A DNA stretch of 64,000 bases from Trebonia kvetii (GCF_007827045.1 NZ_RPFW01000005.1:391835-455834), one strand, 5' to 3'; positions 25,659 to 34,190 are shown, counted from the stretch's first letter. The notes: generated from the letters alone by a model not told the origin. Numbers and translations are program-made.

Positions 25659-26668
25659 CCGCCGAGGGCCGGCGGTACGGCCTGCCCTGGCGCGGAGCGG
25701 AGGTGGCCCGCGGCGCCGAGGCGGCCGGCGTCGCCGCGTTCTGCAGCGGCGAGTTCGTCGACCACGAGGCGTACTCGACGCTGGCGGAGATGGCACTGCA
25801 CACGGAGCGGGCCCTGGTGGGTCCGGGTATCGCCTACGCGTTCGCCCGCACCCCGTACGCACACGCGGCCGGCATCCGCGGCGCCTGGCGGCACGCACCG
25901 GGGCGGGTCTTCCTCGGCCTTGGGTCGGGGGCGTTCAAGATCAACCGCGACTGGTTCGGCGTGGACGCCAGCCGGCCGGTCGCGCGCATGGCCGACCTGG
26001 TCGGCGCCGTCCGCGCCTGGCTGCACGCGGAGAACGGGCAGCGGGTCAGCTACGACGGGGAGTTCTATCGCGTCGACGCCGTGGTCGGCGCGCCGGTGCT
26101 CGGCCGCATCGACGCGCCGATCCTGCTCGGCGCGTTCAACAAGCTGATGGCGTCGGCCGCCGGCCGGGCAGCCAACGGGGTCATCGCCCATGGCCTGTTC
26201 ACCAGGTCCTGGTGGGAGGACGTGGTCCGGCCCGCTGTGGCGAAGGGCGCCGCCCAGGCCGAGCACGAGGCGGCACCGCGAGAGCACGGCTGGGTGATCA
26301 CCGCCATCGACGATGACGACCCGGAGCGCGCCGTCATGGACGCCCGCCGGATGATCGCCTTCTACCTGACCGTGAAGACCTACGACCCCTACGTCGAGCA
26401 CCACGGCTGGACCGCCCAGACCGCCGCTATCCGCGAGGCGTTCGCCGCCCGCGACACCACCGCCATGGCCCGGGCGGTCACCGACGACATGCTTGAGGCG
26501 ATCGCCGTGTGCGGCACCACCGCCGACGGCCGCGCCGCGCTCGCCCGCCGCGGCGACTCGCTGCCCCGTGACGTCGCCTACCTGGCCCCCCCGTCTTTCA
26601 TGGTGAGCGAGCGCCGCGGCCAGCGCTACGCGCTCGCCAGCCTGGCGCTGCTGGAGGGAACACCGTGA
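25655..26668 (+). CDS. LLM-class (F420-dependent type) oxidoreductase
   Basis: This 337-residue luciferase-like TIM-barrel protein has VAAFCSGEFVDHEAY, GPGIAYAFARTPYAHA and LGLGSGAFK, which are the classic early strands of F420-dependent LLM enzymes, plus a PILLGAFNKLM segment. ATG 25655 overlaps the dehydrogenase stop (ATGA), and its own stop overlaps the next GTG (GTGA). The two LLM genes in tandem may carry out F420H2- or FMN-linked redox steps on the CoA ester or a derived ring. The cofactor is inferred from family and context. Confidence 0.85.
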   Translation: MTAEGRRYGLPWRGAEVARGAEAAGVAAFCSGEFVDHEAYSTLAEMALHTERALVGPGIAYAFARTPYAHAAGIRGAWRHAPGRVFLGLGSGAFKINRDWFGVDASRPVARMADLVGAVRAWLHAENGQRVSYDGEFYRVDAVVGAPVLGRIDAPILLGAFNKLMASAAGRAANGVIAHGLFTRSWWEDVVRPAVAKGAAQAEHEAAPREHGWVITAIDDDDPERAVMDARRMIAFYLTVKTYDPYVEHHGWTAQTAAIREAFAARDTTAMARAVTDDMLEAIAVCGTTADGRAALARRGDSLPRDVAYLAPPSFMVSERRGQRYALASLALLEGTP

Positions 26669-27588
26669 AGTTCACCGTCGACTACCCGATCGTCAATGTC
26701 GGCTACGACCCGGCGCTGGTCACCGCGGCGGGCATGACCAGGGTTGCCAGGGCGGCCGAGGAGTGCGGGTATGACGCGATCTCGTTCAGCGAGCACCCGG
26801 CACCGTCGCACAAGTGGCTCAGCGCCGGCGGTCACGAGTCGCTCGACCAGACTTCCGCCCTGGCTTTCTGTGCTGCCGTCACCAGCCGGCTGCGGCTGAT
26901 GACCTACCTGCTCGTGCTGCCGTACCACAACCCTTTCCTGACAGCCAAGGCGCTGAGCACGGTGGACGTGCTGTCCGGCGGACGCCTCACGGTGGTCGCG
27001 GGCACGGGCTACCTGCGCTCCGAGTTTCTCGCACTCAACGTCGACATGACCGCACGCAACGAGCTCTTCGACGAGTCGCTCGAGGTGCTGCGCGGCGCAT
27101 GGAGCGAGGTCCCGTTCGCCTACCAGGGCAAGCACTTCACCGCCCGCGGCGTGGCTTCCCTGCCCGCCCCGGTGCAGCCCGGCGGCCCGCCGGTGCTGAT
27201 CGGCGGCAACAGCGCCCGCGCCAGGGCGCGCGCCGCCCGCAACCAGGGCTGGAGCCCGCTGATGGTGAGCCCCGAGGTGGCGCGCACCTCGCGCACGCCG
27301 GGCATCGCCACCGTCGCCGAGCTGGCCGCCCAGGTCAAGCAGGTACGCGACGCGGCGGCGGCGGTCAAGGGGACCGACGCCCCGCTGACCATCCAGGTCC
27401 ACACGCCGCAGGCCGGCTTCATGCAGCGGCCGGGTTCGGCCGAGGAGCACAGGGATCACCTCGGCCAGCTCGCCGACGCCGGAGTGGACTCGTTCGTGCT
27501 GCGGCCGCCTGGCGACAGCGCCGACCACACGGTCGAGGCGCTGCACCAGTACGCGCAGACCTTCCTGAAGGGGTGGGCGGCCGCGTGA
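26665..27588 (+). CDS. LLM-class flavin/F420 oxidoreductase
   Basis: This 307-residue luciferase-like monooxygenase-fold protein has DAISFSEHPAP, TYLLVLPYHNPFLTAK, LSGGRLTVVAGTGYLRSEF and PVLIGGNSARARARAA. The TIGR-type F420 pattern (strand 3 cis-peptide region, GGRLxxVxGxG) is clear. It starts at a GTG overlapping the previous stop by 4 bp and overlaps the next SDR the same way. A similar enzyme is at 33068. Reductase or monooxygenase activity cannot be told apart from sequence. Confidence 0.88.
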   Translation: MKFTVDYPIVNVGYDPALVTAAGMTRVARAAEECGYDAISFSEHPAPSHKWLSAGGHESLDQTSALAFCAAVTSRLRLMTYLLVLPYHNPFLTAKALSTVDVLSGGRLTVVAGTGYLRSEFLALNVDMTARNELFDESLEVLRGAWSEVPFAYQGKHFTARGVASLPAPVQPGGPPVLIGGNSARARARAARNQGWSPLMVSPEVARTSRTPGIATVAELAAQVKQVRDAAAAVKGTDAPLTIQVHTPQAGFMQRPGSAEEHRDHLGQLADAGVDSFVLRPPGDSADHTVEALHQYAQTFLKGWAAA

Positions 27589-28448
27589 CGACGAAGACCG
27601 GGGTGGCCGTGGTCACTGGCGCCAGCCGCGGCGCCGGCCGCGGCATCGCCATCGCGCTCGGCTCCCACGGCTACACGGTGTACGTGACGGGCCGGACGCA
27701 GCGCGAAGGCGAGTCGCAGTGGGGCGGCACCATCCACGACACCGCCGCGGCTGTCAGCGCGGCAGGCGGCAACGGCGTGGCGGTGCCCGTCGACCATCGT
27801 GACGACGGGGAGACCGCGGCACTGTTCCAGCGGGTCGCCGCGGATGAAGGCCGCCTCGACATTCTCGTCAACAACGCGGCGCTGATCCGCGAAGAACTCC
27901 AACGTTCCGTACCGTTCTGGGATAAGCCCCTGGCCGCGAGCACCGACCTGCTCGACGTCGGACTGCGCAGCAGCCTCGTCGCCAGCTACTACGCGGCGCC
28001 GCTGCTTGTCGAGACGGGCCGCGGCCTTGTGGTGTTCACCTCGGCGCCCGGCGCCGTGCGCTACCAGTACGGAGCGGCCTACGGCGCGCACAAGGCAAGC
28101 CTGGACAAGTTCGCCGCCGACATGGCCGTCGACTTCCGGCCATTCGGCGTAGCGGCGGTGTCGATCTGGATGGGCGCCGTGCTGACCGAGCGGCTGCGGC
28201 AGATCATCGACAGCGGTCCCGAGTTCGCCTACCTCGCGGGCATCGCGGAGACGCCGGAGTTCACCGGGCACGTCATCGCCGCGCTGGCCGCGGACCCCGA
28301 CGTGCTGGCGGTCAGCGGACGCACGCTGATCGGCGCGGAAGTGGCGCAGCAGTACGGGATCACCGACGCCGGCGGGCGGCGGCCGCCGTCGATGCGCGAG
28401 CTGATGTCCGTCGAGCCAGTCAACTACCAGGGAAAGGCCGGACGATGA
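27585..28448 (+). CDS. SDR family oxidoreductase
   Basis: This 287-residue SDR has TGASRGAGRG near residue 11, a TGRTQREGESQWGGTIHDTA insertion after strand 2, NNAA near residue 99 and YGAHK near residue 164. This insertion pattern matches the DHRS1-like SDR group. GTG 27585 overlaps the LLM stop; its stop overlaps the NTF2 gene. The longer C-terminus (VSGRTLIGAEVAQQYGITDAGG and on) also fits DHRS1-type proteins. The substrate is unknown. Confidence 0.9.
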   Translation: MTTKTGVAVVTGASRGAGRGIAIALGSHGYTVYVTGRTQREGESQWGGTIHDTAAAVSAAGGNGVAVPVDHRDDGETAALFQRVAADEGRLDILVNNAALIREELQRSVPFWDKPLAASTDLLDVGLRSSLVASYYAAPLLVETGRGLVVFTSAPGAVRYQYGAAYGAHKASLDKFAADMAVDFRPFGVAAVSIWMGAVLTERLRQIIDSGPEFAYLAGIAETPEFTGHVIAALAADPDVLAVSGRTLIGAEVAQQYGITDAGGRRPPSMRELMSVEPVNYQGKAGR

Positions 28449-29008
28449 CCGACGACCAGCTGCAGCAGCTGCTGCAGGACGTGCAGTACCTGAAGGACCG
28501 CCAGGCGATCCTCGACGTCATCATGCGCCAGGCCCGCGGCCACGATCGCCACGACGCCGAGCTGATGAACAGCTGCTTCTGGGACGATGGCGTCGATGAG
28601 CACGGCCAGTTCGTCACGCCGGGGCCCGAATACGGGGACTGGGCGAACACGGTTCACTCGGCCGGCTACTTCCTGCACATGCACAACATCACCAATCACA
28701 CGTGCGAGATCGACGGCGACACGGCGCACTGCGAGACCTACGTGATCGGGGCCATGCTGCCCAGGCCCATACCCGGCCGGGCCAGGTTCGTCAGCGGCCG
28801 CTACCTCGACCGGCTGGAGCGGCGCGACGGGGAGTGGCGGATCCTGGTCCGACGCACCACCATCGAGGTGGAAGCCGAGGGCGACGCGACGTGGCCGCAG
28901 AACGAGATCTGCGAGACCTTCCCCAAGGGCGCGTGGGACACCGGGGACCTGTCGTACGCACGCCCGCTGCGGCTTGACTCACCGACTCTCCTGTGGGACG
29001 GACGATGA
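28445..29008 (+). CDS. NTF2/SnoaL-like protein
   Basis: This 187-residue cone-shaped NTF2-fold protein starts with a helical DVQYLKDRQAILDVIMRQARGHDRHD and continues through SCFWDDGVDEHGQF, HNITNHTCEIDGDTAHCETYVIGA and RYLDRLERRDGEWRILVRRTTIE. Relatives act as dehydratases, isomerases or binding proteins. It is the last gene of the operon begun at 22116. Its stop overlaps an ATG (29005) that opens only 6 codons before a TAA, which looks like the stub of a deleted next gene. Confidence 0.85.
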   Translation: MTDDQLQQLLQDVQYLKDRQAILDVIMRQARGHDRHDAELMNSCFWDDGVDEHGQFVTPGPEYGDWANTVHSAGYFLHMHNITNHTCEIDGDTAHCETYVIGAMLPRPIPGRARFVSGRYLDRLERRDGEWRILVRRTTIEVEAEGDATWPQNEICETFPKGAWDTGDLSYARPLRLDSPTLLWDGR

Positions 29009-29042
29009 CTGCGACAACCAAGTAAGGACCGTGGGCGGCGCG

Positions 29043-29165
29043 CTAGGGATGCGGGTCTGCCCGCCCGAGGCCGGCCAATGCCTGCCGCAGCTCCCGGCGC
29101 GATCCGACGCCAAGTTTGGTGTACACCTTGCTGAGATGCCACTCGACGCCGGATGGCACCAGGGA
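29043..29165 (-). pseudogene. LuxR-type HTH C-terminal fragment
   Basis: On the minus strand the frame reads LVPSGVEWHLSKVYTKLG and then SRRELRQALAGLGR before a stop at 29045-29043. This is the recognition helix and last helix of a LuxR/GerE DNA-binding domain, typical of the C-terminus of large LuxR-family regulators. Nothing upstream continues the protein, so only the final 35-40 residues survive. Confidence 0.65.
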
Positions 29166-29172
29166 CACGGAG

Positions 29173-29398
29173 GTCGACGCGATCCGGACCCGGGAGGCGG
29201 CACGATCTCGGGAACTGGCCGCGCAAGGTCACCTGCTACGGCTGTTTCGTCCGCCGCTTGGCGCCGGCGAGTGGCGTACCTGGGGCCTGTTCCAGGCCGC
29301 GGACGCGGCCGAACTGGAGAGCGTGCTGTCGTCGATGCCGCTGCGCGTCTGGCGGCACGACACGGTAACGCCACTGACGGCGCACCCCAGCGACCCTC
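29173..29398 (+). pseudogene. muconolactone isomerase-like fragment
   Basis: The frame contains TREAARSRELAAQGHLLRLF, then GLFQAADAAELESVL and a PLTAHPSDP end, which is the pattern of muconolactone delta-isomerase (CatC family). The first strand and start codon are missing, and the frame joins an upstream LuxR remnant on the other strand. The family catalyses muconolactone isomerisation in beta-ketoadipate metabolism. This copy is 5'-truncated and presumably non-functional. Confidence 0.6.
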
Positions 29399-29455
29399 CG
29401 CAAGGACGCCGACGGCTGGCGGATCGCCCACTACCAGGTATCGCGCCTCGACTGA
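29396..29455 (+). pseudogene. NTF2/SnoaL-like C-terminal fragment
   Basis: Nineteen codons reading LRKDADGWRIAHYQVSRLD and then a stop match the final beta-strand pair of an NTF2/SnoaL-like protein (the usual GWRIxxxxV ending). The frame differs from the muconolactone-isomerase fragment it abuts, so this is a separate remnant joined by deletion. Confidence 0.5.
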
Positions 29456-29461
29456 GATCTT

Positions 29462-30349
29462 TCACCCGGGCGTCTCCTTCATCGGGGCAGGAGCGGCCTT
29501 GCTGTTTCCCGCGGATGCCCTGTCGGGCGGGGTGCCGCCAGCCAGCACCTGCGCCACTACGACGTCGGAGGACAGGACGTCGCCGATCAGGCCAAGATCG
29601 GCTCCCGCGCGCCGGGCGGCCGCGCGGACGACGTCGACATCCTTGGACATGAGTTCGGCGAGGCGCGTTCCCACCGCACTCGCCCCTATCCAGGCCACCG
29701 CGCTGAGCGCGCGGCTGCCACCGCTTCCCTGCTGGACGGCGGCCAGGATCTGCTCCTCGGTGATCCCGAGCGAGCCGGCGAGCCGGACCGCGTCAACCGC
29801 CAGGCCGACCTGCGCGACGAACAGCGCGTTGTTGACCAGCTTGATCCGCTGTCCGTCGCCGACGTGGCCAACGAACAGGACGGGAGAGGCGTAGCTGTCA
29901 AGCAGCGGACGGACACGCGCGAGAGCTGTCTCGTCACCGCCCACCCACAGGGTGAGCCGGCCGTCGGCGATGTCGCGCGGGTTGCCGGACAGTGCGGCGT
30001 CGAGCACCGCGATCCCCTGCCGCGCCCCCACCTCGGCGAGCAGCGTCATCGTCGCCGGGTCGCAGGTCGTGTGCTGGACCAGGACACCGCCGGCGGGCAT
30101 GGCGGCGAGCACGCCGTCCTCGCCGAGGACCGCCGCCCGCAGCTGCGTGTCATCGAAGACGACGGTAATGACCACGTCCGCATCCCGCACCGTTTCCTTC
30201 ATGGTGCCGGCGCACCGCAAACCGGACGCTTCGGCAGCAGCCCGGGCCGCCGGCCGCCGGGTCAGGACGACAGGCTCATGCCCGGCCGCTCGGAGCCGGT
30301 CAACGATCGGGCGGCCCATGCGGCCAGCGCCGATAACCCCGATACGCAT
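29462..30349 (-). CDS. NAD-binding 3-hydroxyisobutyrate dehydrogenase-like protein
   Basis: This 295-residue beta-hydroxyacid dehydrogenase has the N-terminal Rossmann loop GVIGAGRMGRPI, substrate strand AALSGNPRDIADGRLTLWVGG near residue 123, and catalytic-Lys segment GDGQRIKLVNNALF near residue 170. It oxidises a 3-hydroxyacid or reduces an imine/semialdehyde with NAD(P). The start at 30349 is set by AGGAG just upstream. It is the last gene of a minus operon starting at 32091. A paralogue lies at 53176. Confidence 0.88.
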   Translation of the reverse strand: MRIGVIGAGRMGRPIVDRLRAAGHEPVVLTRRPAARAAAEASGLRCAGTMKETVRDADVVITVVFDDTQLRAAVLGEDGVLAAMPAGGVLVQHTTCDPATMTLLAEVGARQGIAVLDAALSGNPRDIADGRLTLWVGGDETALARVRPLLDSYASPVLFVGHVGDGQRIKLVNNALFVAQVGLAVDAVRLAGSLGITEEQILAAVQQGSGGSRALSAVAWIGASAVGTRLAELMSKDVDVVRAAARRAGADLGLIGDVLSSDVVVAQVLAGGTPPDRASAGNSKAAPAPMKETPG

Positions 30350-30368
30350 AACGTTCTCCTGGGTCAGG

Positions 30369-30509
30369 TCATCTGAGGTAGCTGCGGCCGCCGTCAACCG
30401 GCATGGTGGTTCCGGTGATGAACCCGGCATCCGGCCCGCACCGGCCGCCGCCGGTCACCAGTGCCGTCTTGCCATGGAGAGTGCCCGGCGCGCCAGTACC
30501 GCCATCCAT
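30369..30509 (-). pseudogene. SDR with large internal deletion
   Basis: A 46-codon frame joins a normal SDR N-terminus (LHGKTALVTGGGR) directly to a normal SDR C-terminus (DAGFITGTTMPVDGGRSYLR). About 200 residues including NNAG and YxxxK are gone. Its ATG lies 2 nt after the stop of the NTF2 gene, so the intact ancestor was operonic. The frame is preserved across the junction, so a 46-residue peptide could still be made. Confidence 0.75.
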
Positions 30510-30511
30510 AG

Positions 30512-31018
30512 TCAGGCCATCGTGCCGGCCGGGGGCGCGAGCATCTCTCGGTGCTCGGCCGTGCCGTCGAGCGCGGCGTTGACCCGGTCGGCGATCCGCC
30601 AGCCCTGGGGCGTCCGGACCCATCGCCAGGTGTTGGCCGAGACCCGGGCCACCCAGAAGCGGTCCGCCTCGGCATCCCACCGGATGTTGAGGGCGTAGCT
30701 GCGCCCGGTCGCCTCGTCGCCGTCCACGACAATGTGCGGCACGGTCAGCACGTGACCGCAGCCGTTGGTGATCAGCCGCTGATGCCCGGGGCCGTGGACC
30801 ATCGCCGCGATGTCGTCACGGCCTCGCATCTCGTAGAACGGAACGGCATCGAAGGAGCCATCCTCCGTCCACAGCGCCGCGGTTGCCTCGCCCCGGCCGC
30901 TGTCGACCGACGGGCCGTACTGGGCGACCAACTGCATGATCTCGACTTGGTCCTCAAGCGCCCGAACCCGGCCCACCAGCTGGTCCACGGTCGCGCGCAA
31001 CTCGTCGATCTCGCTCAC
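30512..31018 (-). CDS. NTF2/SnoaL-like protein
   Basis: This 168-residue NTF2-fold protein has an N-terminal coiled-coil-like helix (DELRATVDQLVGRVRALEDQVEIMQLVAQYG), then GRGEATAALWTEDGSF, FYEMRGRDDIAAMVHG, and a final WVRTPQGWRIADRVNA. It overlaps the zinc dehydrogenase stop by 4 bp (ATGA). Similar proteins are at 28445, 35357 and 63090, each next to redox enzymes. Function in this setting is unknown; dehydratase or isomerase roles are possible. Confidence 0.82.
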   Translation of the reverse strand: MSEIDELRATVDQLVGRVRALEDQVEIMQLVAQYGPSVDSGRGEATAALWTEDGSFDAVPFYEMRGRDDIAAMVHGPGHQRLITNGCGHVLTVPHIVVDGDEATGRSYALNIRWDAEADRFWVARVSANTWRWVRTPQGWRIADRVNAALDGTAEHREMLAPPAGTMA

Positions 31019-32091
31019 TGGCTGGCCCTCTCCGCGTCGGGGACCACGACGATGCGGGCCGGGCCGTTCGCGTCGCGCGCGGCGTCGAGTGCCTCAGCCA
31101 CCTCCTCCAGGCCGACCGTCCGGCCGAGCAGCGGAGATACGTCGAGGCTGCCGGAACAGACGGCCTCGAACGCCTCGTTCCAGTGTTCTGGCAGCGGGCC
31201 ACCGCCGAACTGAATGTTCAGCCCCTTCCGCTTCGCGGTCAGCGTGCTCAGGTGATCGCCCTCCGGCGCCCCGCCGAGCGACATGATGCGCGTGCCGCGC
31301 TCGCACCCGCGGATAATCGATTCGAGAACGCCGGGTACCCCGACGCACTCGATCACCACGCACGCCGACGATCCAGCCGCCGCCATCATGTTCTTCGTGG
31401 CCTCATGCGAGTCGGCGGTCACGTCCCGCCAGGCCTGGAAAGGCGAGACCTCCCCGGGATCGATGACCACGTCGGCCCCCATCGCGAGGGCCAGCGCCCG
31501 CCGGGACGGGACAAAGTCGGCGGCCAGAATGGGTCCCGCGCCAAGCCGCTTCAGCGTCGCGATAACCGATAGCGCGATCGCTCCGCAGCCGATCACCAGT
31601 GGCACGTCGTTCGGCCTGACCTGGGCCCGTTTGGCCGCCGACCAGCCCACGGCGACCGCGTCGGACACGCATACCGTCTCGCTCGGCAGGTCAGACCGGA
31701 CCGGCTTGAGCAGCGTCTCGTCCAGCAGGAAGAACTCACCGAACCCGCCAGGCGTCTCGGGGTTCTGCCCGATGATCTTCATGCCGCCGCCGCCGAACAT
31801 CACCGGCCGCGAACTCACCCGCGTCCCGGCAGCCAGCGGGCGCCGGCTGCCCGGCCCGTAATCCACCACCTCGGCGCAGTACTCGTGACCCATGACGATG
31901 TCCACATCCTGGTCATAGGTCGACCAGCCGCTATCGTCGTCCGCTCCCGCCTCGGGGTGATCCATGTAGTGCAGATCCGAGGCACAGATCGCAGTGGCGA
32001 GCGTGCGAACGAGTACCTGACCCGGACCGGGAACCGGGTCAGGAACCGCCCGCGTCTCAACCCGGCCCTGCCGCAGAACCGCAGCGCGCAT
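31015..32091 (-). CDS. zinc-binding medium-chain dehydrogenase
   Basis: This 358-residue MDR dehydrogenase has Zn-site motifs AICASDLHYMDHP (Cys near residue 37) and MGHEYCAEV (His near residue 68), and the Rossmann loop VIGCGAIALS near residue 168. It lacks the usual four-cysteine structural lobe. It is first in a minus-strand operon and divergent from the TIM-barrel/LLM operon at 32220. A long linker (HPEAGADDDSGWSTYDQDVD) between the two zinc motifs is distinctive. It probably acts on a secondary alcohol or ketone. Confidence 0.9.
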   Translation of the reverse strand: MRAAVLRQGRVETRAVPDPVPGPGQVLVRTLATAICASDLHYMDHPEAGADDDSGWSTYDQDVDIVMGHEYCAEVVDYGPGSRRPLAAGTRVSSRPVMFGGGGMKIIGQNPETPGGFGEFFLLDETLLKPVRSDLPSETVCVSDAVAVGWSAAKRAQVRPNDVPLVIGCGAIALSVIATLKRLGAGPILAADFVPSRRALALAMGADVVIDPGEVSPFQAWRDVTADSHEATKNMMAAAGSSACVVIECVGVPGVLESIIRGCERGTRIMSLGGAPEGDHLSTLTAKRKGLNIQFGGGPLPEHWNEAFEAVCSGSLDVSPLLGRTVGLEEVAEALDAARDANGPARIVVVPDAERASQ

Positions 32092-32123
32092 GTGCTCTCC
32101 TCGGGGTTGGGCTGATCAGTGCG

Positions 32124-32158
32124 ATAAATCACTATAGATCGATGAGATTACTATTTAT
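32124..32158. promoter_or_regulatory. divergent promoter/operator region
   Basis: Between the divergent starts at 32091 and 32220 an AT-rich block carries ATAAAT (32124-32129) and ATTTAT (32153-32158) as inverted arms. An AATCACTAT segment and AGATTACTATTT (32145-32156) lie between and over them. The last shares AGATTACTA with the operator at 8973-8985. Confidence 0.45.
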
Positions 32159-32219
32159 AGGTGGAGGCGGGCGGGCTGCTCGCGTCGGCCACGAGCGGAA
32201 TCGCGAGAAGGGGCAATCC

Positions 32220-33071
32220 ATGGATGACGTGGGAATCGAGTACCAGACGGTGCTGGGCTGCCCGCCGGTTGAGTTCGTGCACCTGGCGGCCGATCTGGGC
32301 TGCCGCGCCATCTCGATGAAGGCGAGCACCGGGTCGTACAACCCCTACAACCCGTACGGGTACGACGACTTCTCATTCGTCGACGATGAGGGCGCCCGGC
32401 GGCGGATGGCCGCCGCGCTGAAGGACCGTGACGTCTCCATCTCGCTGGCGGAAGGATTCGTCGTGCTGCCAGGGCGGAACCTGACAGACGACCTGGCCAG
32501 CCTGGACGTGATGCGCGAACTCGGGGCGACGAGAGCCAACGTGGTCACACTCGACGCGGACCTGGCCCGCAGCTTCGATCAGTTCGCGGCGTTCGCCGAG
32601 GCCGCGGCCGGCCGCGGCATGCAGACCACGCTGGAGTTCGCGAAGTCCCTCACGCTGACCGACCTGGACACCGCCGTGGCGGCGGCCCGGCACGTGGGGC
32701 GCGACGATTTCCGGCTGCTGATCGACACCATGCATGTTGTGCGGTCCGGCTCGACGGCCGCTGACCTGGCGGCTCTCGACGCGTCCCTGTTCGGGTACGT
32801 GCAGCTATGCGACGCCGCGCTTGAGCAGCAAAACGAGGTGTACCGGGACGACTCAAGCGACCGCGCCGTTCCCGGCGAGGGTGAGCTGCCGCTGGTCGAA
32901 ATCCTGCTGGCGTTGCCCGAGTGGCTGCCGCTCGGCGTGGAGGCCCCGATGCGGACCCGTGCCGCCCAGGGCATGTCGGCACGGGAATGTGCTGGCCTGG
33001 CCGTCGAGGGCGCGCGCGGCGTGCTCGCCGAGGTCAGGGCGAAGCGGGCTAACCCTGGGCAGGCCCGGTGA
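32220..33071 (+). CDS. sugar phosphate isomerase/epimerase-like TIM barrel
   Basis: This 283-residue xylose isomerase-like TIM barrel shows MQTTLEFAKSL (Glu), FRLLIDTMHVVRSG (Asp, His), FGYVQLCDA (Asp) and LGVEAPM (final Glu). Start ATG 32220 has GAAGGGG upstream; an in-frame ATG at 32142 lies in the promoter. The stop overlaps the next GTG. It is one of three such barrels in the window, again paired with an oxidoreductase. Confidence 0.85.
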   Translation: MDDVGIEYQTVLGCPPVEFVHLAADLGCRAISMKASTGSYNPYNPYGYDDFSFVDDEGARRRMAAALKDRDVSISLAEGFVVLPGRNLTDDLASLDVMRELGATRANVVTLDADLARSFDQFAAFAEAAAGRGMQTTLEFAKSLTLTDLDTAVAAARHVGRDDFRLLIDTMHVVRSGSTAADLAALDASLFGYVQLCDAALEQQNEVYRDDSSDRAVPGEGELPLVEILLALPEWLPLGVEAPMRTRAAQGMSARECAGLAVEGARGVLAEVRAKRANPGQAR

Positions 33072-33988
33072 AGATCAGCCTGACGATCCCCAACAACAAC
33101 AAGGTGACCGCCCTGCGGCAACCCTGGCAGGAGGAGGTCGGCGGCGCGCAGATCGGCGAGGTCGCGGCCCTAGCGGACCGGCTGGGCTTCAGCCGGCTGA
33201 CCGTCGGCGAGCACTTTCTCATGCCGAGGCACCACGTCGAACTGTCCGGCGCGCACCATGTGGACGCGCCGACCGCCCTGGCCTACCTGGCCGGCCACAC
33301 CTCGCGGATCCGGCTGGCGTCGAACGTCAGCATCGTTGCCCTCAAGCACCCCATCGCGGCTGCCAAGCAGTGGGCCGTGCTCGACTGGCTAAGCGGCGGA
33401 CGTGCCGACCTGATGGTCGGGGTGGGCTGGCTGCCCGAAGAGTTCGAGATTCTCGGGGTCGACTTCCGCACCAGGGGCCGCCGCCTTGATGAGCACATCG
33501 CGGCGATGCGGGAGATATGGTCACCCGGCCTTGCCAGCTACGACGGTGAGTTCGTGGGATTTCGGGAGATCGCGTCCGAGCCGAAGCCCCTGCAGCACGG
33601 CGGGGTACCGCTGTGGTTCGCGGGCGACGTGGCGCAGACCTTCGCACGCGTCGCCAGGTGGGGCGTCGGCTGGTCACCGCGCCTGACGCCGCCGGAGAAG
33701 ATCGCCGAGGGCATAGAACGGATCCAGTCGCACCCGGGCTACCGGGGCCAGGAGATCGGGGTCTTCTACAACCTCGCCAACCTGAGGCTCGGCGAATCGC
33801 ACCGCAGCAAGCCCGATGACCACGACTTCGATACGTGGAACGCGCAGCAGCTTGTCGACCAGCTCTGCTGGGTCAGGGATCTCGGGGTGACCGAGGTGAC
33901 CCCGCCGCTGCCCAGGCTCGCGAGCTATCAGCGGTACCTGGAGCGGCTGCACTGGCTCGCCGAGGAGGTCATGCCCAGGGTGTCCTGA
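33068..33988 (+). CDS. LLM-class F420-dependent type oxidoreductase
   Basis: This 306-residue luciferase-like protein has LTVGEHFLMP, RIRLASNVSIVALKHPI, LSGGRADLMVGVGWLPEEF and PLWFAGDV. The GVGWLxEEF and F420-type cis-peptide regions are characteristic of the F420 group of LLM oxidoreductases. GTG 33068 overlaps the TIM-barrel stop (GTGA). Its long C-terminus ends with WLAEEVMPRVS. It is probably a reductase or dehydrogenase acting with the divergent MDR dehydrogenase pathway; this link is by position only. Confidence 0.9.
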   Translation: MKISLTIPNNNKVTALRQPWQEEVGGAQIGEVAALADRLGFSRLTVGEHFLMPRHHVELSGAHHVDAPTALAYLAGHTSRIRLASNVSIVALKHPIAAAKQWAVLDWLSGGRADLMVGVGWLPEEFEILGVDFRTRGRRLDEHIAAMREIWSPGLASYDGEFVGFREIASEPKPLQHGGVPLWFAGDVAQTFARVARWGVGWSPRLTPPEKIAEGIERIQSHPGYRGQEIGVFYNLANLRLGESHRSKPDDHDFDTWNAQQLVDQLCWVRDLGVTEVTPPLPRLASYQRYLERLHWLAEEVMPRVS

Positions 33989-34002
33989 CGAACGCCATAG
34001 CG

Positions 34003-34190
34003 TCAGGAAGACGCGATCCATCCGTCGATCAGCGCGACGATCTCAGTGTGCCCGGCATACCTCGCCGCTCCGCGGGCGGTAGCACCGAAGGACTGCTCAG
34101 CGAAGCTCAGGTCGGGTCCCTGGCCGAGCCGGCTTGCGCGCACCAACGATCCTTCATTGAGGTGGTTCCAGTAGGCTGCCAAGTTCAGGC
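34003..34190 (-). pseudogene. ankyrin-repeat protein remnant
   Basis: On the minus strand LNLAAYWNHLN is followed, after an apparent small deletion, by GPDLSFAEQSFGATARGAARYAGHTEIVALIDGW and a stop. This is the ankyrin pattern (GATxxxxARYxGHxEIVxLI). Only about one and a half repeats remain and there is no proper start. It occupies most of the gap between 33988 and the glycolipid-binding gene. Confidence 0.5.

Noticed and set aside
22791..25898. A minus-strand open frame of more than 1000 codons
   Set aside because: It lies antisense to three well-supported acyl-CoA dehydrogenases, has no family pattern, is Arg/Gly/His-rich, and is a by-product of high GC at third codon positions.
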